Origin: Doris montereyensis
Taxonomy: Eukaryota; Mollusca; Gastropoda; Nudibranchia; Dorididae
Reading direction: 5' to 3'
NCBI GenBank assembly: GCA_037039925.1
Contig: JAXRKP010001783.1
Span: 1 to 64,000 of the forward strand
Length of the DNA: 64,000 nucleotides
Position 1 is the first letter of the stretch; every line of letters starts with the position of its first letter. A model generated the notes under the pieces. It was not told the DNA's origin. It saw only the letters and a list, made by a program, of their open reading frames with translations, and did no database searches. Below are positions 23,636 through 35,445 of this stretch, piece by piece. Both the position numbers and the translations under genes were made by a program.

Positions 23636-23814
23636 TAAGCTATCGGGTCCAGACTGCTTCGCAGTAGATCTAGTACTAGTAGGATCTTTCTTATTTTCCG
23701 AACTTTCTTTTTTGATTCTCTTGAGGTTTTTTATGTACCGCTATTTGCAATTTATTTTTACAAGATCAGCCCACTAAGTATAGTATATAGCGTCTCTCTT
23801 TGTCTGTCTGAGTG

Positions 23815-23870
23815 CCTCTCTCTCTCCCTCCCTTCACGCGTGTTTTCTTCCATCACCTCTTTTCTCTGGC
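23815..23870. repeat. CT-rich minisatellite, single further unit
   Basis: CTCTCTCCCTCCC followed by GTGTTTTCTTCCATCACCTC, the same unit as 23,400-23,635. Confidence 0.7.
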
Positions 23871-24053
23871 AAAAAAGAAAACAAACAAAGAACCCAGCCG
23901 ACGAGAAACAAACAAACAAAACAGCGTAGCCTAGCTGATTGATTCTAAATTCTAGTTGCGAAACACAAATATTGGGGCCATTAAAAATGATTGACCCGAC
24001 CAATGAAAACGAAAGACCCAAGGACTAGGCATAGTGACATGAAAAAACCGGTT

Positions 24054-24164
24054 GAAAATAAGATCGGATATTATTTTCAGCCGGGGTGAGAATAATAGCT
24101 CATATTATTTTCACCCCGGCTGAAAATAAGATCTGATCTTATTTTCACCCGGGCTGAAAATAAT
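24054..24164. repeat. 34-bp array of alternating palindromes
   Basis: Three 25-bp palindromes (24,054-24,078; 24,088-24,112; 24,122-24,146) are separated by 9-bp GC-rich linkers (AGCCGGGGT, ACCCCGGCT, ACCCGGGCT). A fourth unit is started at 24,156. The third palindrome is perfect: GAAAATAAGATC, T, then its complement. The linkers are also mutually complementary, so larger stems can form. Confidence 0.9.
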
Positions 24165-26194
24165 CACAGCCTTGATTATAATGTGTTTACTATGTCTTCT
24201 GGGGCCGCTTGTCAATGAGGAAAGGTTAACGTGCAATAAAACAAGCTGTGTTGGTAATTAACTTGCAGGTTAGAGGTAGATTAGATTATCCCACTTGTAA
24301 TTGGGATTCACTTTATGATATGTTACAGCAGAATGGTACTTAAGTGAAGCATGGCATCCAGTGGTTTTGAGTGAGACTTTATATCCTCAGAAATGCTATA
24401 TATCTAAGTATATAGTTAGTGGTCTGTCTAAGAGTAAGAAATCAATTTCTTATCTTTAAACAAGTTAAACTTTGGACAATCTCTCCTTAGGAAAGTATGC
24501 TAAACCATTTAAACTTCTCAGCCTTCCGTTCCACTTTCAACTTTGGCCGGCGTCTAGGGACAATTTAGAAAACCAGAAGAACCGGCTGAATATAGAATCT
24601 AGATACTTCCCAAAGACTAAAAAGTTGCTATTATAAACCCCTCATACTTGTAGTGGTTATAAATTGTAAAAGTATTGAACAGGAATGGGATAATTTAAAA
24701 TAGAATGTTACTCCACTTGATCCAGCCTGCGCAGCTGATTTCTTGTTGACATTTTCATTACGGAGCCGATCTCGCACTTGCAGCAGCCGTCAACCGAGAG
24801 GCTCTAGAAAAGGGTCATGTTTTAGAGTAGGATACTCACTGTGGAGATATGAAACCTGTATATTTTGAAAGTTGTGTATGAAAGAAACACAATCCTCAAC
24901 AAATTTAATCCATAACTAAAAAATTTGATGATAAAATGCATGCTTACGATCGTGTTCCTTGTGGTCTTGGTGTCTCACTAACTATCTCTTTTCTGTTCCT
25001 CACCGAGACAGAAAATGTTGGCCTTGATCACGCGATACCAGCCTTGATCAGGTGAATAGTATCGATATTTTCTTTTAAATGTTTTTTAGATCGTTGGATC
25101 TTTCTCTTGTTAAGGATGGTAGGAAGAACTAAGATATCAAGCACAAATAAACAAATTGCATAGTGCACACTTCAAGGAGACGAAAGCACTTAGAGCTAAT
25201 CGATAAGTACATGAAAGGCTTATGATATAACAAATAATCGTGGGACACATTTTTGTTTCGAAGGAAACATGTAAATGACGAGTGAGAATACATCACAATA
25301 TATTGAATATGTTAACAGAATTACAGTACAAATTATTGTTGTGGCATACTCTGTTGTGTTATTGTTTTCGTTACTGGTTTGTTTGGTTTATTTTATGTTC
25401 CCTTTGTCTTTTCTTCCTCTTTTGTGTTCTGAGAGTACACGGGTCGTATCGTATTCTTGAACTCGTCAGTAGGACTAGGCCTATGATAAAATCGGTCAGT
25501 GGAGTCATGTGACTTGATCAGGGTCATAAGGTCACAACCTCCGACCTGTAACGAGACTCGTCGTCAGCTGGGCATCTCTCCTGCGTCGTCAATCAAACTT
25601 TCTAGGAGTAAATTTTATGTTAAGTTTAATGAAATCAGAATGACACTGAAATTTCATTAACAAATTAACTCAAAAGCTTCACACAATGTGAATGTAACCT
25701 TAAGATAGGCTTTGGAGGATAATTAAATCATCACCAAAAGATCTCGGATTACAAACTCAAATCTCGGATTACCAACACACGACTACGATACGACCCACGT
25801 CAATATTTCAGTGAGATCAGCCAGTCAGGGACCTATAATTAAGTTGTAACACCGTTGGTATGGATTCTAGTAAATCGTTTCCTCAGCCTACTGTATAACG
25901 CATGTTAGAAATTTGTGTTTGGCTGAGTTTTTATTTAATACAGTCTTTCCAGTCAAAGTGAATGACAATGACATGACATTTTACCTTCTTTTCTCATGGT
26001 TTTCTTGACTGGTCACAATTCCCTCCCACAACTCAACCCACATTCAAACACGCACTTGCCATACATTTTCGCTGTAGTGGAATATGCTCATAAAAAAAAG
26101 AGAGATTTAGATACATATGTGTGCATGTGTATGTGTGTGGTTGTCTTAGTCTTCAAAAATGCAAAGGAGTTCACAGGCATACCACCTATCGCAC

Positions 26195-26199
<5 letters not shown>
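24165..26199. other. No gene or recognised repeat seen
   Basis: AT-rich sequence, with scattered AGATCTAG motifs and short open frames lacking recognisable motifs. Confidence 0.35.
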
Positions 26200-26251
<52 letters not shown>

Positions 26252-26268
26252 TATATACATATATATAG
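26200..26268. repeat. (TA)n microsatellite
   Basis: Nearly pure TA dinucleotide, with a few interruptions at the right end. Confidence 0.95.
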
Positions 26269-29174
26269 GCAAAAAGGGGACACAGTGATGGCGCTCTGTG
26301 CCCATGGGTTTAGGGGGCCCACAAGCCAAACGGGGAAAAAACCTACGAGGGTGTACCTTTAGCCAAGCAAACAAAATAAAATGCGTGCTTTCGTGAAAAT
26401 GTGAATGACAATTTAGTGTAGTGGATATACAATTCACAGAATTGGCCCAGGTTTCAGGAAGTAGCCACTAATGGTTCATAAGACCCATGATGATGTAAAA
26501 CAACCTTTCCGTTATGGTGTCATTGGACCATGTGTATTTAGTGATTTACGACTTGTAAATGTATAATATTCAAATGAGGGCCAATCCCGACTGCCTGCTC
26601 CCCTAAGAACGATCGTTGACACTGACAGATCGATGGTTCCAGAGGGAAAGACTCATTATTTAAAAGAAAATATTATAAGGGCTCTGAAATAGCATTATGT
26701 ATTTTAGGCCTTAATGATATATACAGATAGAGTTTTTACATACGAAATGGGACCCATGGATCCTTAAGAAGATATGTTTTACATAATATATTACCGTCAA
26801 TAAATATATTGACTATTGTTTTGAGTTTATAAAAATACATCTTTTTTTATATTGTAGGCTACCATATCATTATAGATCTAATTAAGGGTCCAGACCTAGG
26901 TGACCTAGGTCCAGACAAATAAACAAGTAAAAGTCTGTTGTATAAATCACAATTCATTTGTTGTACTTATTCCTTGCTTATGACAAACGGGGGGGGGGGA
27001 ATTTAGTTGAGTATCATTATTTGAGCATTGAAGGAATTTGTATTTTATATATGCATGATATTTGCATTTTATACAGCGATAGATACAGTGAATCAGAGAC
27101 ATACATATACACAAAGAAAGATAGATAGAGACAGACAAGCAGGACAGCTATATTTATCTAGTTTTACATTAAATAGAATTTTACCGATTATGCCATTCAA
27201 TACACGTGTTTATTTAGTCAAGAAATGAAATTTGTTGGCTTTAATTAGTGTCTTACATTACTATGTAGGGTCTATAGGGCCCTACCTCTTACCTACACAT
27301 ATCAGTGAGTAGGCATATCATTGTGATTGTTGTGAATAATGCTCTAGTGACGGTAAATCATCCATTTTAAGATGATGCAACATGAATAAGAAATACACAT
27401 ATAAATATCTCTGATCTTGATTTACTTGATATTAATTTCAAACCGTCTTATTTTCACTATAAAAAACCCCAATAGACTGTGGACATAATTTGTATGTAAT
27501 CTAGAGCTAGTCTAGAGTCTAGATCTAGGTAAAATTATAGCACATGTATAAAGTAGACATAGAATAACACTACAGCTAGCAGCAAGCGTGAGCAACGAAT
27601 CTAGGGCGTAGAGAACATGAACACCCATTTAATATTGGTATTGTAAGATACAAGCTTAGTTTCAACTCCATCCGTCTTGTTGGCATAATCTATAGAACTA
27701 AATCTAGATAATTCTTCCTTCTTTATGCTTTCTCCCTTTTTCTACACTTTGTCTAGTCTATCATATGTAATGTCTGGTGTATCCTTGCTTATCATTAGTT
27801 TATACATGTATTATTAGATCTACCCGTCTACAATGTACATGTATTTCGTGCGTTCTTGAGGAGTAATAAATTAAGTCTGTCTCTCCAGTGTTAGTTCACA
27901 TTCACACGTCAGCACAGATACACAAGTGATACTAGATTTTACGAGTTACGAGATAAATAACAATTCGTAGATATTATACTGTTATGTTGAAGAAAGAAAC
28001 ACGATCTTGATCTAGAATCTATTTGACTATATCTAGATCTATCTAGCAGTGCTGTAAGTGTAAGTAGTGGGCGCGACGATTGTGGGACGAGATGATCTAT
28101 TTCTTACAGTATCGTATAGCCTCTGCCTGCTGAGTAGAGGGAAATTCGCCTAAAAGCTTCCCAACAGATTGGCTAAAATGTGATATTTTGACCAAGAACT
28201 GAGATCTAGACTTACTCTTCTTTATCAGCCGATAATGAGAAAACACGTTGTTAACAAGACACCAATTTTTGTTTATTGTTGAGATCTAGATCTAATATGT
28301 AGATATAGATCTAGTGTTTGAAGGAGGAAATAAAAAATATGATGCTTGAAGTCAGCAAACGCAGTAACAAACATACTGAAGAATACAATTTCTTTTCTTT
28401 ACCCATATTTGCTTATTCAAAGAATATCCCCACCCTGTTCCAGGACATGGCACAAACAGATAGATGACAGAATGTCATGAGAGCACACTACGACATGTTG
28501 ACAGCTTACCTACAGTGTAGAGTGTTGAGCTGAGTTGCAACGTGTGGGAAGCCACGATAGACTCATGCAGTTGTTTCGTTTGGTCTTGCATTATTTTTTC
28601 ATTAAATTATTTTTTTTCCTGCTTTAAACTTTTGACCCAACATCTTGTGAATACTTTTTTCACCGGTCATCACATAAAAAAGATAGCCTACCGGGTAGTT
28701 TCAGAATTGATTCACTGCAATGTCTACCTTGCAATCATCATTTTACTTAGATCTAGGAGGTTCGAGGTGGCAGGGCCACGGTGAATAGCCCATGAGCCAT
28801 GAATGCCATGTGTTTTTTTTAATGTAGTGAGGATCTAAAAATAGACATTATGCAACCGCCTCGACGTTAGTAAGCACGCCTCGAGCCGCCTAAAACGCCG
28901 AATGTGAAGAAGGCTTGTCGCCCGTCGCATGTTATTGTTAACAAAAGGTAGATACGTAACCGAACGAAATGTGAGTGCAAGTGTAGACCTACATTCACAC
29001 AGGGCCCGAATAAAGAAGACAAAAAGGCAGCTTCTTGAATAAAACATGCGAGATCTTCTTTGTCGATCATGAAGTGTGACCAAAACGAAAGCAATTTTGA
29101 AATCTCTTTGTTTTGCGACCCGAAAAGTAAAGAAGAATGACAATACCAATGCCAACAACTATAATGTGTGGCCT
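26269..29174. other. No gene or recognised repeat seen
   Basis: AT-rich sequence with many (A)GATCTAG clusters. A 107-codon minus-strand frame at 29,158-28,835 is arginine-rich and has no recognised domain. Confidence 0.35.
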
Positions 29175-29179
29175 AACTG

Positions 29180-29446
29180 TGTTAGGATGTATGGACTATG
29201 TATCCTGTATGGGTGTTATAATTGTTACCCTGTGTGTATACTTTATTGTTTATTCTAATCACTCCAAGTGTAGCTCTTCTACCCATAAAATGTATTAATT
29301 GGATTGTTGTTATTGTAACTGTATCCTGTTCTTCTTCCGGTTTCTCCTACAAAATTGTAGATGTTTGTCCTTCGCTCAATAAAAATGATTTAGATCTCAA
29401 TCCGTGTCCATCAGTTTCTAGGATGGCGACCCAGCCATCCTTTACA
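29180..29446 (+). repeat. 5' LTR of the copia element
   Basis: It runs TGTTAGG ... TTTACA. It contains AATAAA at 29,378-29,383 and the gag ATG at 29,423. The boundary is fixed by identity with 33,712-33,976 and by the TSD. Confidence 0.95.
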
Positions 29447-30016
29447 GGTTATGGGCCCAGGAACATCACCTTCAATGGTGATGAGAGACGCTACGAGCTA
29501 TGGGAAGTGAAGTTCCTTGCTTTTATGAGGATACGTGGTTTGTATGACGTCCTTAAAGACGTTGACAATGATGCTGCTCAGACTGCCGAGATCGATCGTA
29601 GTAAAAGCGAAGAAGCGTATGCCGAGCTAGTTCAACTGCTCGATGACCGTTCCCTCTCTTTAATATTAAGGGACGCGAACGGTGACGGAAGACAGGCCTT
29701 ACGAATCCTACGGTCACACTACCGGCCGAAAGGCACAGCAAGGATAATTACGCTGTACAATGAATTGACATCGCTTGTTAACCATCCTAATGAGTCAATC
29801 ACCGACTACATCATCAGAGCAGAGACGGCATCATCGGCTCTCAAGCAAGCTGGAGAAAATATAAGTGACTCACTTCTAATTGCTATGGTGTTGAAAGGAC
29901 TGCCTGAGCAATATCAACCATTTATTACAGTGACAACTCAACGAGAGAAATCACAGTCGTTCGGGAATTCAAAGAAAGTCTTGAAATCAAGAGGAGAACG
30001 TTCAACTTCAAAGTGA
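29423..30016 (+). CDS. Copia gag (N-terminal part, frame broken at the end)
   Basis: The start ATG lies inside the LTR. The frame reads MATQPSFTGYGPRNITF, so the PBS is translated as GYGPR. A UBN2/gag-like helical region follows (WEVKFLAFMRIRGLYDVL, AYAELVQLLDDRSLSLILRD, LPEQYQPFITVTTQREK). A stop appears at 30,014-30,016 after an apparent one-base loss. In the next frame the protein continues to two CCHC knuckles (CTHCKSNSHNTKEC from 30,114, and a second from about 30,174). Gag would package element RNA. The ATG choice is supported by its presence in both LTRs and by the uninterrupted frame through the PBS. Open sequence also extends upstream to 29,222 within the LTR. Confidence 0.85.
   Translation: MATQPSFTGYGPRNITFNGDERRYELWEVKFLAFMRIRGLYDVLKDVDNDAAQTAEIDRSKSEEAYAELVQLLDDRSLSLILRDANGDGRQALRILRSHYRPKGTARIITLYNELTSLVNHPNESITDYIIRAETASSALKQAGENISDSLLIAMVLKGLPEQYQPFITVTTQREKSQSFGNSKKVLKSRGERSTSK
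29447..29460 (+). other. Copia primer-binding site for a tRNA-iMet fragment
   Basis: GGTTATGGGCCCAG follows the 5' LTR directly. It is the complement of CTGGGCCCATAACC from the anticodon arm of initiator methionine tRNA. This matches the PBS known for Drosophila copia, which is primed by an internal tRNA-iMet half molecule rather than a CCA end. Confidence 0.85.
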
Positions 30017-30239
30017 CATTTCTGTCCTTAGCATACATTCTTCGACTTACAAACGCCCGTACCAGAAGTACGATGATTCACGCCGTCCACCACATGCTGC
30101 CTCATCAAAATGGTGTACACATTGCAAATCAAATTCACACAACACCAAAGAATGCAGGAATCTACAACAAAGATGGTGTGAAAATTGTAAATCAAAACTC
30201 ATGATACAGCATTTTGTCGGAAAAATAGACACAAAACTT

Positions 30240-33200
30240 CTGCCAAAGCATTAGCACATGAAAGCGAAAGTGATCAAAGTAAAAGTGCATACTACCACTT
30301 TTCCGTCAATCATTACGACGGCGACAAAAATCACCCCAATGTCTACGGTGCAAACGGTGGACCTACGAAAATCAGTGATACGAATCACCCCAACAACATA
30401 ATACTTGTCGACAGTGGAGCCTCGTGCCACATAATTAACGACAAAAGAAAATTCGTCAATTTTCAATCATCATTTCTACCTGCAAACCACACAATCGAGT
30501 TAGCAGATGGCCAACGGATTAATAACCTTGCACAAGGCCAAGGAGATGCCAAAATTTCACTTCGTGACACCAATGGTGTGGATCATGATGTTATTTTAGA
30601 AGATTCTTTATTTGTGCCTACTTTCACTCAGAATATATTCTCTGTATCAGCTGCAATGGAGAAGGGAGCTGATTCATCTGTGATTCAATTCAATAAGAAA
30701 AGTGGATTATTATCATGTGGAAATTCACAATTCAGGATAAATAAAAAGGGCAATCTTTATTATTTAGATTTATGTGCCCATACTACAAAATGTGCCACTA
30801 CTAATCACCAATGTTCAACTCGCACACTCAATGAATGGCACAAAACAATGGGACATTGCAACTTCGATGATATTCTGAAACTTGAACCAGTCGTAAATGG
30901 CATGAAAATCTCACAGAAAACCAATATTAAGAATATGAAGTGTGAGACCTGCATCCTGTCGAAGATGACCCAAAGCAGGAATAGAAACCCTGATGTTAGA
31001 GCAAAGAAACATTTGAACTTGTTCACTGTGATCTAGCTGGACCGATCGATCCTGCTGAAATCAATGGATTTAGAAACGTTATGATTTGTGTTGATGATTT
31101 TTCAAATTTAACCAATGTTTATTGTATGAAAAACAAATCCGACTCAGTCAAAGCCTTCAAAATGTATCTGGCAGACATTGCTTCATTTGGCAACGTAAAA
31201 AGACTAAGAACCGATGGAGGTGGTGAATTTATGTCTGAAATGTTTGCAAGTAAGAAAACAAAATTAAATACGAAACAAGCTGTCCATACAGCCTCCATCA
31301 AAATGGGACTGCTGAACGTCACTGGCGTACAATTTTTGAAATGGCCAGGTGTTTACTGCAACAATCAGGTTTACCGAAAAACCTTTGGTCTTATGCTGTC
31401 ATGGCATCTGCCTATACTAGGAACAGGTGTTATAACAACAGGACAAAGAAAACACCATTTGAAATGGTTACTAAACAAAAACCAAACATTTCTAACATGC
31501 ACCCATTTGGTACCACATGTTATGCCTACATTCAAAATCCAAAGAAGTTAGACAACAGAAGCGAGAAAAGTGTATTTTTTGTGGGATATGACAAGCGTGA
31601 GTCCAGCTTACTTGATTTATATTCCAGAGAAAGGTACAGTCAAAAAGGTCAGAGTTGTAGAATTTGGTTTCCAACCCCTGCTACTAATGACCAAGCAGAT
31701 GAATATGATGATGATCAGAATGTTACTATCATCAGACAACCACAAAATGACATTCGTCCTGCTGATAATGATGCAGATGACAAGAACAACACATTTGAAC
31801 CCTCAACTGACCTGAACATGTCAGATGAAAATTGGACAAATAATGATACACTTGACATATCAGTGCCTACAAACAAGTCAAATGAAAGACCAAATAGAAA
31901 TAGGTCAAAACCTAAATATTTGGATGATTATTACATTGAAAATGAAGTTGATGATCATTTATTGAATGTACTTGTTCCACATTATTGTTTTGTTGTAAAT
32001 GATATCCATACAACCTATAGCCAAGCAATTTCTTGTCTCTCTGCAGGAAAATGGCAAGAGGCAATGAATGGAGAAATGCGTGCTCTGGAGAGAGAATGAC
32101 ACCTTTGAGCTTACACCTTTACCTCCAGGCAGGAAAATAGTGGGGGAAGATGGGTTTACTCAATGAAAGAAAATTCTGATAAAGAAATTGAGTACAAAGC
32201 AAGATTTGTAGCTAAGGGTTACTCTCAAATCCCTGATATTGACTATCAGGAGACATTCTCTCCCACGGCACGCATGACCTCCATCAGAACTCTAATGCAA
32301 TTAGCTGTTCAGAATAATATGACTGTTCATCAGATGGACGTGAAAGCTGCATTCTTAAATGCTCCCATTGACAGAGAAATTTTTATTGAACAACCCAAAG
32401 GTTTTGAAATAAAAGATGACACTGGCCAAAGGCTAGTCTTTAGGCTAAAGAAATCTTTGTATGGATTAAAGCAAAGTAGGAGAAACTGGAATCAGACTTT
32501 ACATTTTCATCTAACTGAACAGGATTTTCTCAGTCATTATCTGATCCATGTGTTTATGTGAAGCCAGATAACTCTGTCAAAGAATCTGATGAAAACCATT
32601 TGATACTCATTGTATGGGTGGATGACTTGCTTATTGCATCTCAAAACAAAGAAGCAGTGGAAAATGTCAAAAGCAATCTAAAAACAAAGTTCCAAATGAA
32701 GGATTTGGGAGAACTGTCCTATTTCCTTGGAATTGAATTTGATCAAAGGAAAGATGAAATTTCAATTACAATGTCTCAAAACCATTACATTGAAAAACTG
32801 CTTAAAAGATTTGAGATGGAAAACTGCAAAGCCAAATACACCCCTGGTGAATTAAACACCAATAAGCTGAATAATGAGCTATGTTCTGAGAAAGATGCAA
32901 GAAAGTACAGGGAAATCATTGGTGGATTGATTTATGTTATGACAGCCACCAGACCTGATCTTTCTTTCATAGTAACCAAATTGTCCCAGTTCATGAAAAA
33001 CCCAGATACGTACCATATGGTTATGGCCAAACATGTTTTGAGGTACTTCAAGGGTACAGCAAATCAAAAATTGACTTTTAGAAAAGTAAATCAACCACTT
33101 GAGCTGATTGGTTTCTGTGATGCCGATTGGGCAAATTCAGAAGATCGGCGCAGCATAACCGGATATGGGTTCGAACTCGGACATGGTGGTCCATTGATTT

Positions 33201-33567
33201 CGTGGAAATCAAAAAAGCAACAGACTGTAGCACTATCTACGTGCGAAGCTGAATATATGGCTCTTACAGCTGCAGCACAAGAGGGAAAATTTCTTTGCTC
33301 ATTACTTAAGGACATGACAGGGCAGGAAATAAGCAAATTTTCAGTCTATTGTGACAATCAGGTGCGACAGCATTAGCCAAAAATCCTGTCCACCATCAAC
33401 GTTCCAAACATATTGATATTAAGTATCACTTTGTGCGGGATGAAGTTTCCAACGGTAAATTGAATTTGCTTTACATCCCCTCAGAGGACAACCTTGCAGA
33501 TGTCTTTACAAAATCAGTTGCTAAGGCCAAAAATGGCAAATTTATTTCCATGATAATGGGTAATTAG
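30240..33567 (+). pseudogene. Copia pol: protease, integrase, RT, RNase H (frames interrupted)
   Basis: Domains in order: protease DSGASCHI (30,410); pre-integrase zinc finger (WHKTMGHCNF ... CETCILSK, 30,830-30,965); DDE integrase (CDLAGP near 31,028, RTDGGGEF near 31,205, HQNGTAE near 31,300); linker; RT from 32,163 (ARFVAKGYSQ, HQMDVKAAFLNAP) with WVDD box at 32,615-32,626; RNase H (FCDADWA, STCEAEYMAL, YCDNQ); end at TAG 33,565. All catalytic motifs are present. Frame breaks lie near 30,010, 30,195, 31,015, 31,255, 31,600, 31,660, 32,090, 32,140, 32,530 and 33,360, many in homopolymers or short repeats. Confidence 0.9.
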
Positions 33568-33702
33568 ATACCGGTATAGTAGTAAGTAAAATTCTAGTAT
33601 TCACTCTTTTTATTGAGAATACTGTCACTGTCATTGACTGTCGACCATGTTTAGTAAATTTTAAAAATTGATAAATAAGCTCACACTACACAGGCTAAAA
33701 TT

Positions 33703-33711
33703 AAGTGGGGG
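33703..33711 (+). other. Copia polypurine tract
   Basis: AAGTGGGGG immediately precedes the TG of the 3' LTR. Confidence 0.85.
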
Positions 33712-33976
33712 TGTTAGGATATATGGATTATGTATCCTGTATGGGTGTTATAATTGTTACCCTGTGTGTATACTTTATTGTTTATTCTAATCACTCCAAG
33801 TGTAGCTCTTCTACCCATAAAATGTATTAATTGGATTGTTATTGTAACTGTATCCTGTTCTTCTTCCGGTTTTCTCCTACAAAATTGTAGATGTTTGTCC
33901 TTCGCTCAAGAAAAATGATTTAGATCTCAATCCGTGTCCATCAGTTTCTAGGATGGCGACCCAGCCATCCTTTACA
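33712..33976 (+). repeat. 3' LTR of the copia element
   Basis: Nearly identical to the 5' LTR. At 33,908-33,913 it has AAGAAA where the 5' LTR has AATAAA. It ends TTTACA and is followed by the TSD AACTG. Confidence 0.95.
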
Positions 33977-34342
33977 AACTGTTCTGATCGTTGGGAACTG
34001 TTCTGATCGGCCACCGAAAAACAGAAATCTCACAGGGTTTTTCTTTCTGACCCAGCAACTGGGACACATTTTATCTGTGTGTATCGTGCAGGTCTAATGA
34101 TAAATAAATTGTAACTAAATGATAATTCATGAACCTGAAACGACGATCGAACAAAAGCTACAACGAAATGAAACAATTGCCATCATCTTATAGCGTTATT
34201 AGTTCACACAACTAGATCTAGATCTAGTATCGTTTGAGTGAAAAGATTTCTTTTTGTCAAGTTTTTTTGTTTTCGTTTTTGTTATGAATTTGGGTTATCA
34301 CCTTGCATATACATTAATTAAGAATCATGTATACATAAAAGC

Positions 34343-34378
34343 ACGCGCACTCACGCACACGCACACACACACACACAC
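34343..34378. repeat. (AC)n microsatellite
   Basis: CACACGCACACACAC-type run of about 35 bp. Confidence 0.9.
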
Positions 34379-34598
34379 ATGTATACACCCACCTACATAT
34401 ACGCATACATATACATATTATAAAATTACTCATCGGTAGGTAGATATAGAGACATAATATACATGTAACAATATAATATGTAATATATGTACACATATAT
34501 TACATTATGTAAGAAGAAGAACTGCCTGGTTTCATGCCTTTGGAACCTCGTCTAAGTACGGTACATATTTCTAGATACTGGTACATGTAGTATATTAA

Positions 34599-34676
34599 TT
34601 TTCTTCATTCGATCGTGTACTTGATTATTATGCGCTATAGTGCATAATAATCAAGTACACGATCGAATGAAGAAAA
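34599..34676. repeat. Perfect 35-bp inverted repeat with 8-nt loop
   Basis: Arms 34,599-34,633 and 34,642-34,676 are exact complements (inner ends ATTATTATGC and GCATAATAAT) around the loop GCTATAGT. No TSD or known element is recognised at the edges. Confidence 0.95.
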
Positions 34677-34937
34677 AACCGGAACAAAAACCATGAAAAT
34701 TAATCTTAGCCTGCCTTCCACCGAAATCAAACCACTCGTCCGTCAAATCCTCCCCCCCCCTCCCCTTCGAAATAAAAATAATAATGCCCATACATGTATA
34801 ACCAGCACGAAAGGAATTAAAACACAACAATGACATAACAACAATACAATTAACAAAAACCAAAGCAATAAAACAAGGCCCAAGCAGCCTCCTCCACCTC
34901 AAACAACACACACACATTATTAATGATGAGGATGATC

Positions 34938-35125
<188 letters not shown>

Positions 35126-35445
35126 CTCCCTCCACACTCACGCGCACTTGCACTTTGCACATATATACACAAATGCACACACATACACACACATACACAC
35201 ACATGAATCATTTTGCTATATTATTATGCTTAGGATAATATTTTGTAGTAATAAATGTAGGTCATAGTTTATAGAGGGGATTAATTACATAAGAAAAAAA
35301 AAAAAGAAGAAGAATGAGAAAAAGGAGAAAGCCCCAAAACATTCCAGCAGCTATTACTACTATTAGAAACAATTTTGAAATACTGTATTATAATTTGCTT
35401 TTTTTGTGTCAAATAAATGAAATATTGCATTTTGATACAACTTTC

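Larger units (their letters stand above)
29180..33976 (+). mobile_element. Full-length Ty1/copia LTR retrotransposon
   Basis: Two LTRs (267 and 265 bp) bound a 4.8-kb element flanked by the 5-bp TSD AACTG (29,175-29,179 and 33,977-33,981). The order is LTR, PBS, gag with two zinc knuckles, protease, integrase, RT, RNase H, PPT, LTR. Integrase before RT defines Ty1/copia. The LTRs differ by about three substitutions plus two small indels, so the insertion is recent. About ten small frame-breaking indels interrupt the coding region. Confidence 0.95.

Noticed and set aside
19794..23667. Serine/proline-rich open frames in CT-rich stretches
   Set aside because: They follow the minisatellite composition and show no domain.
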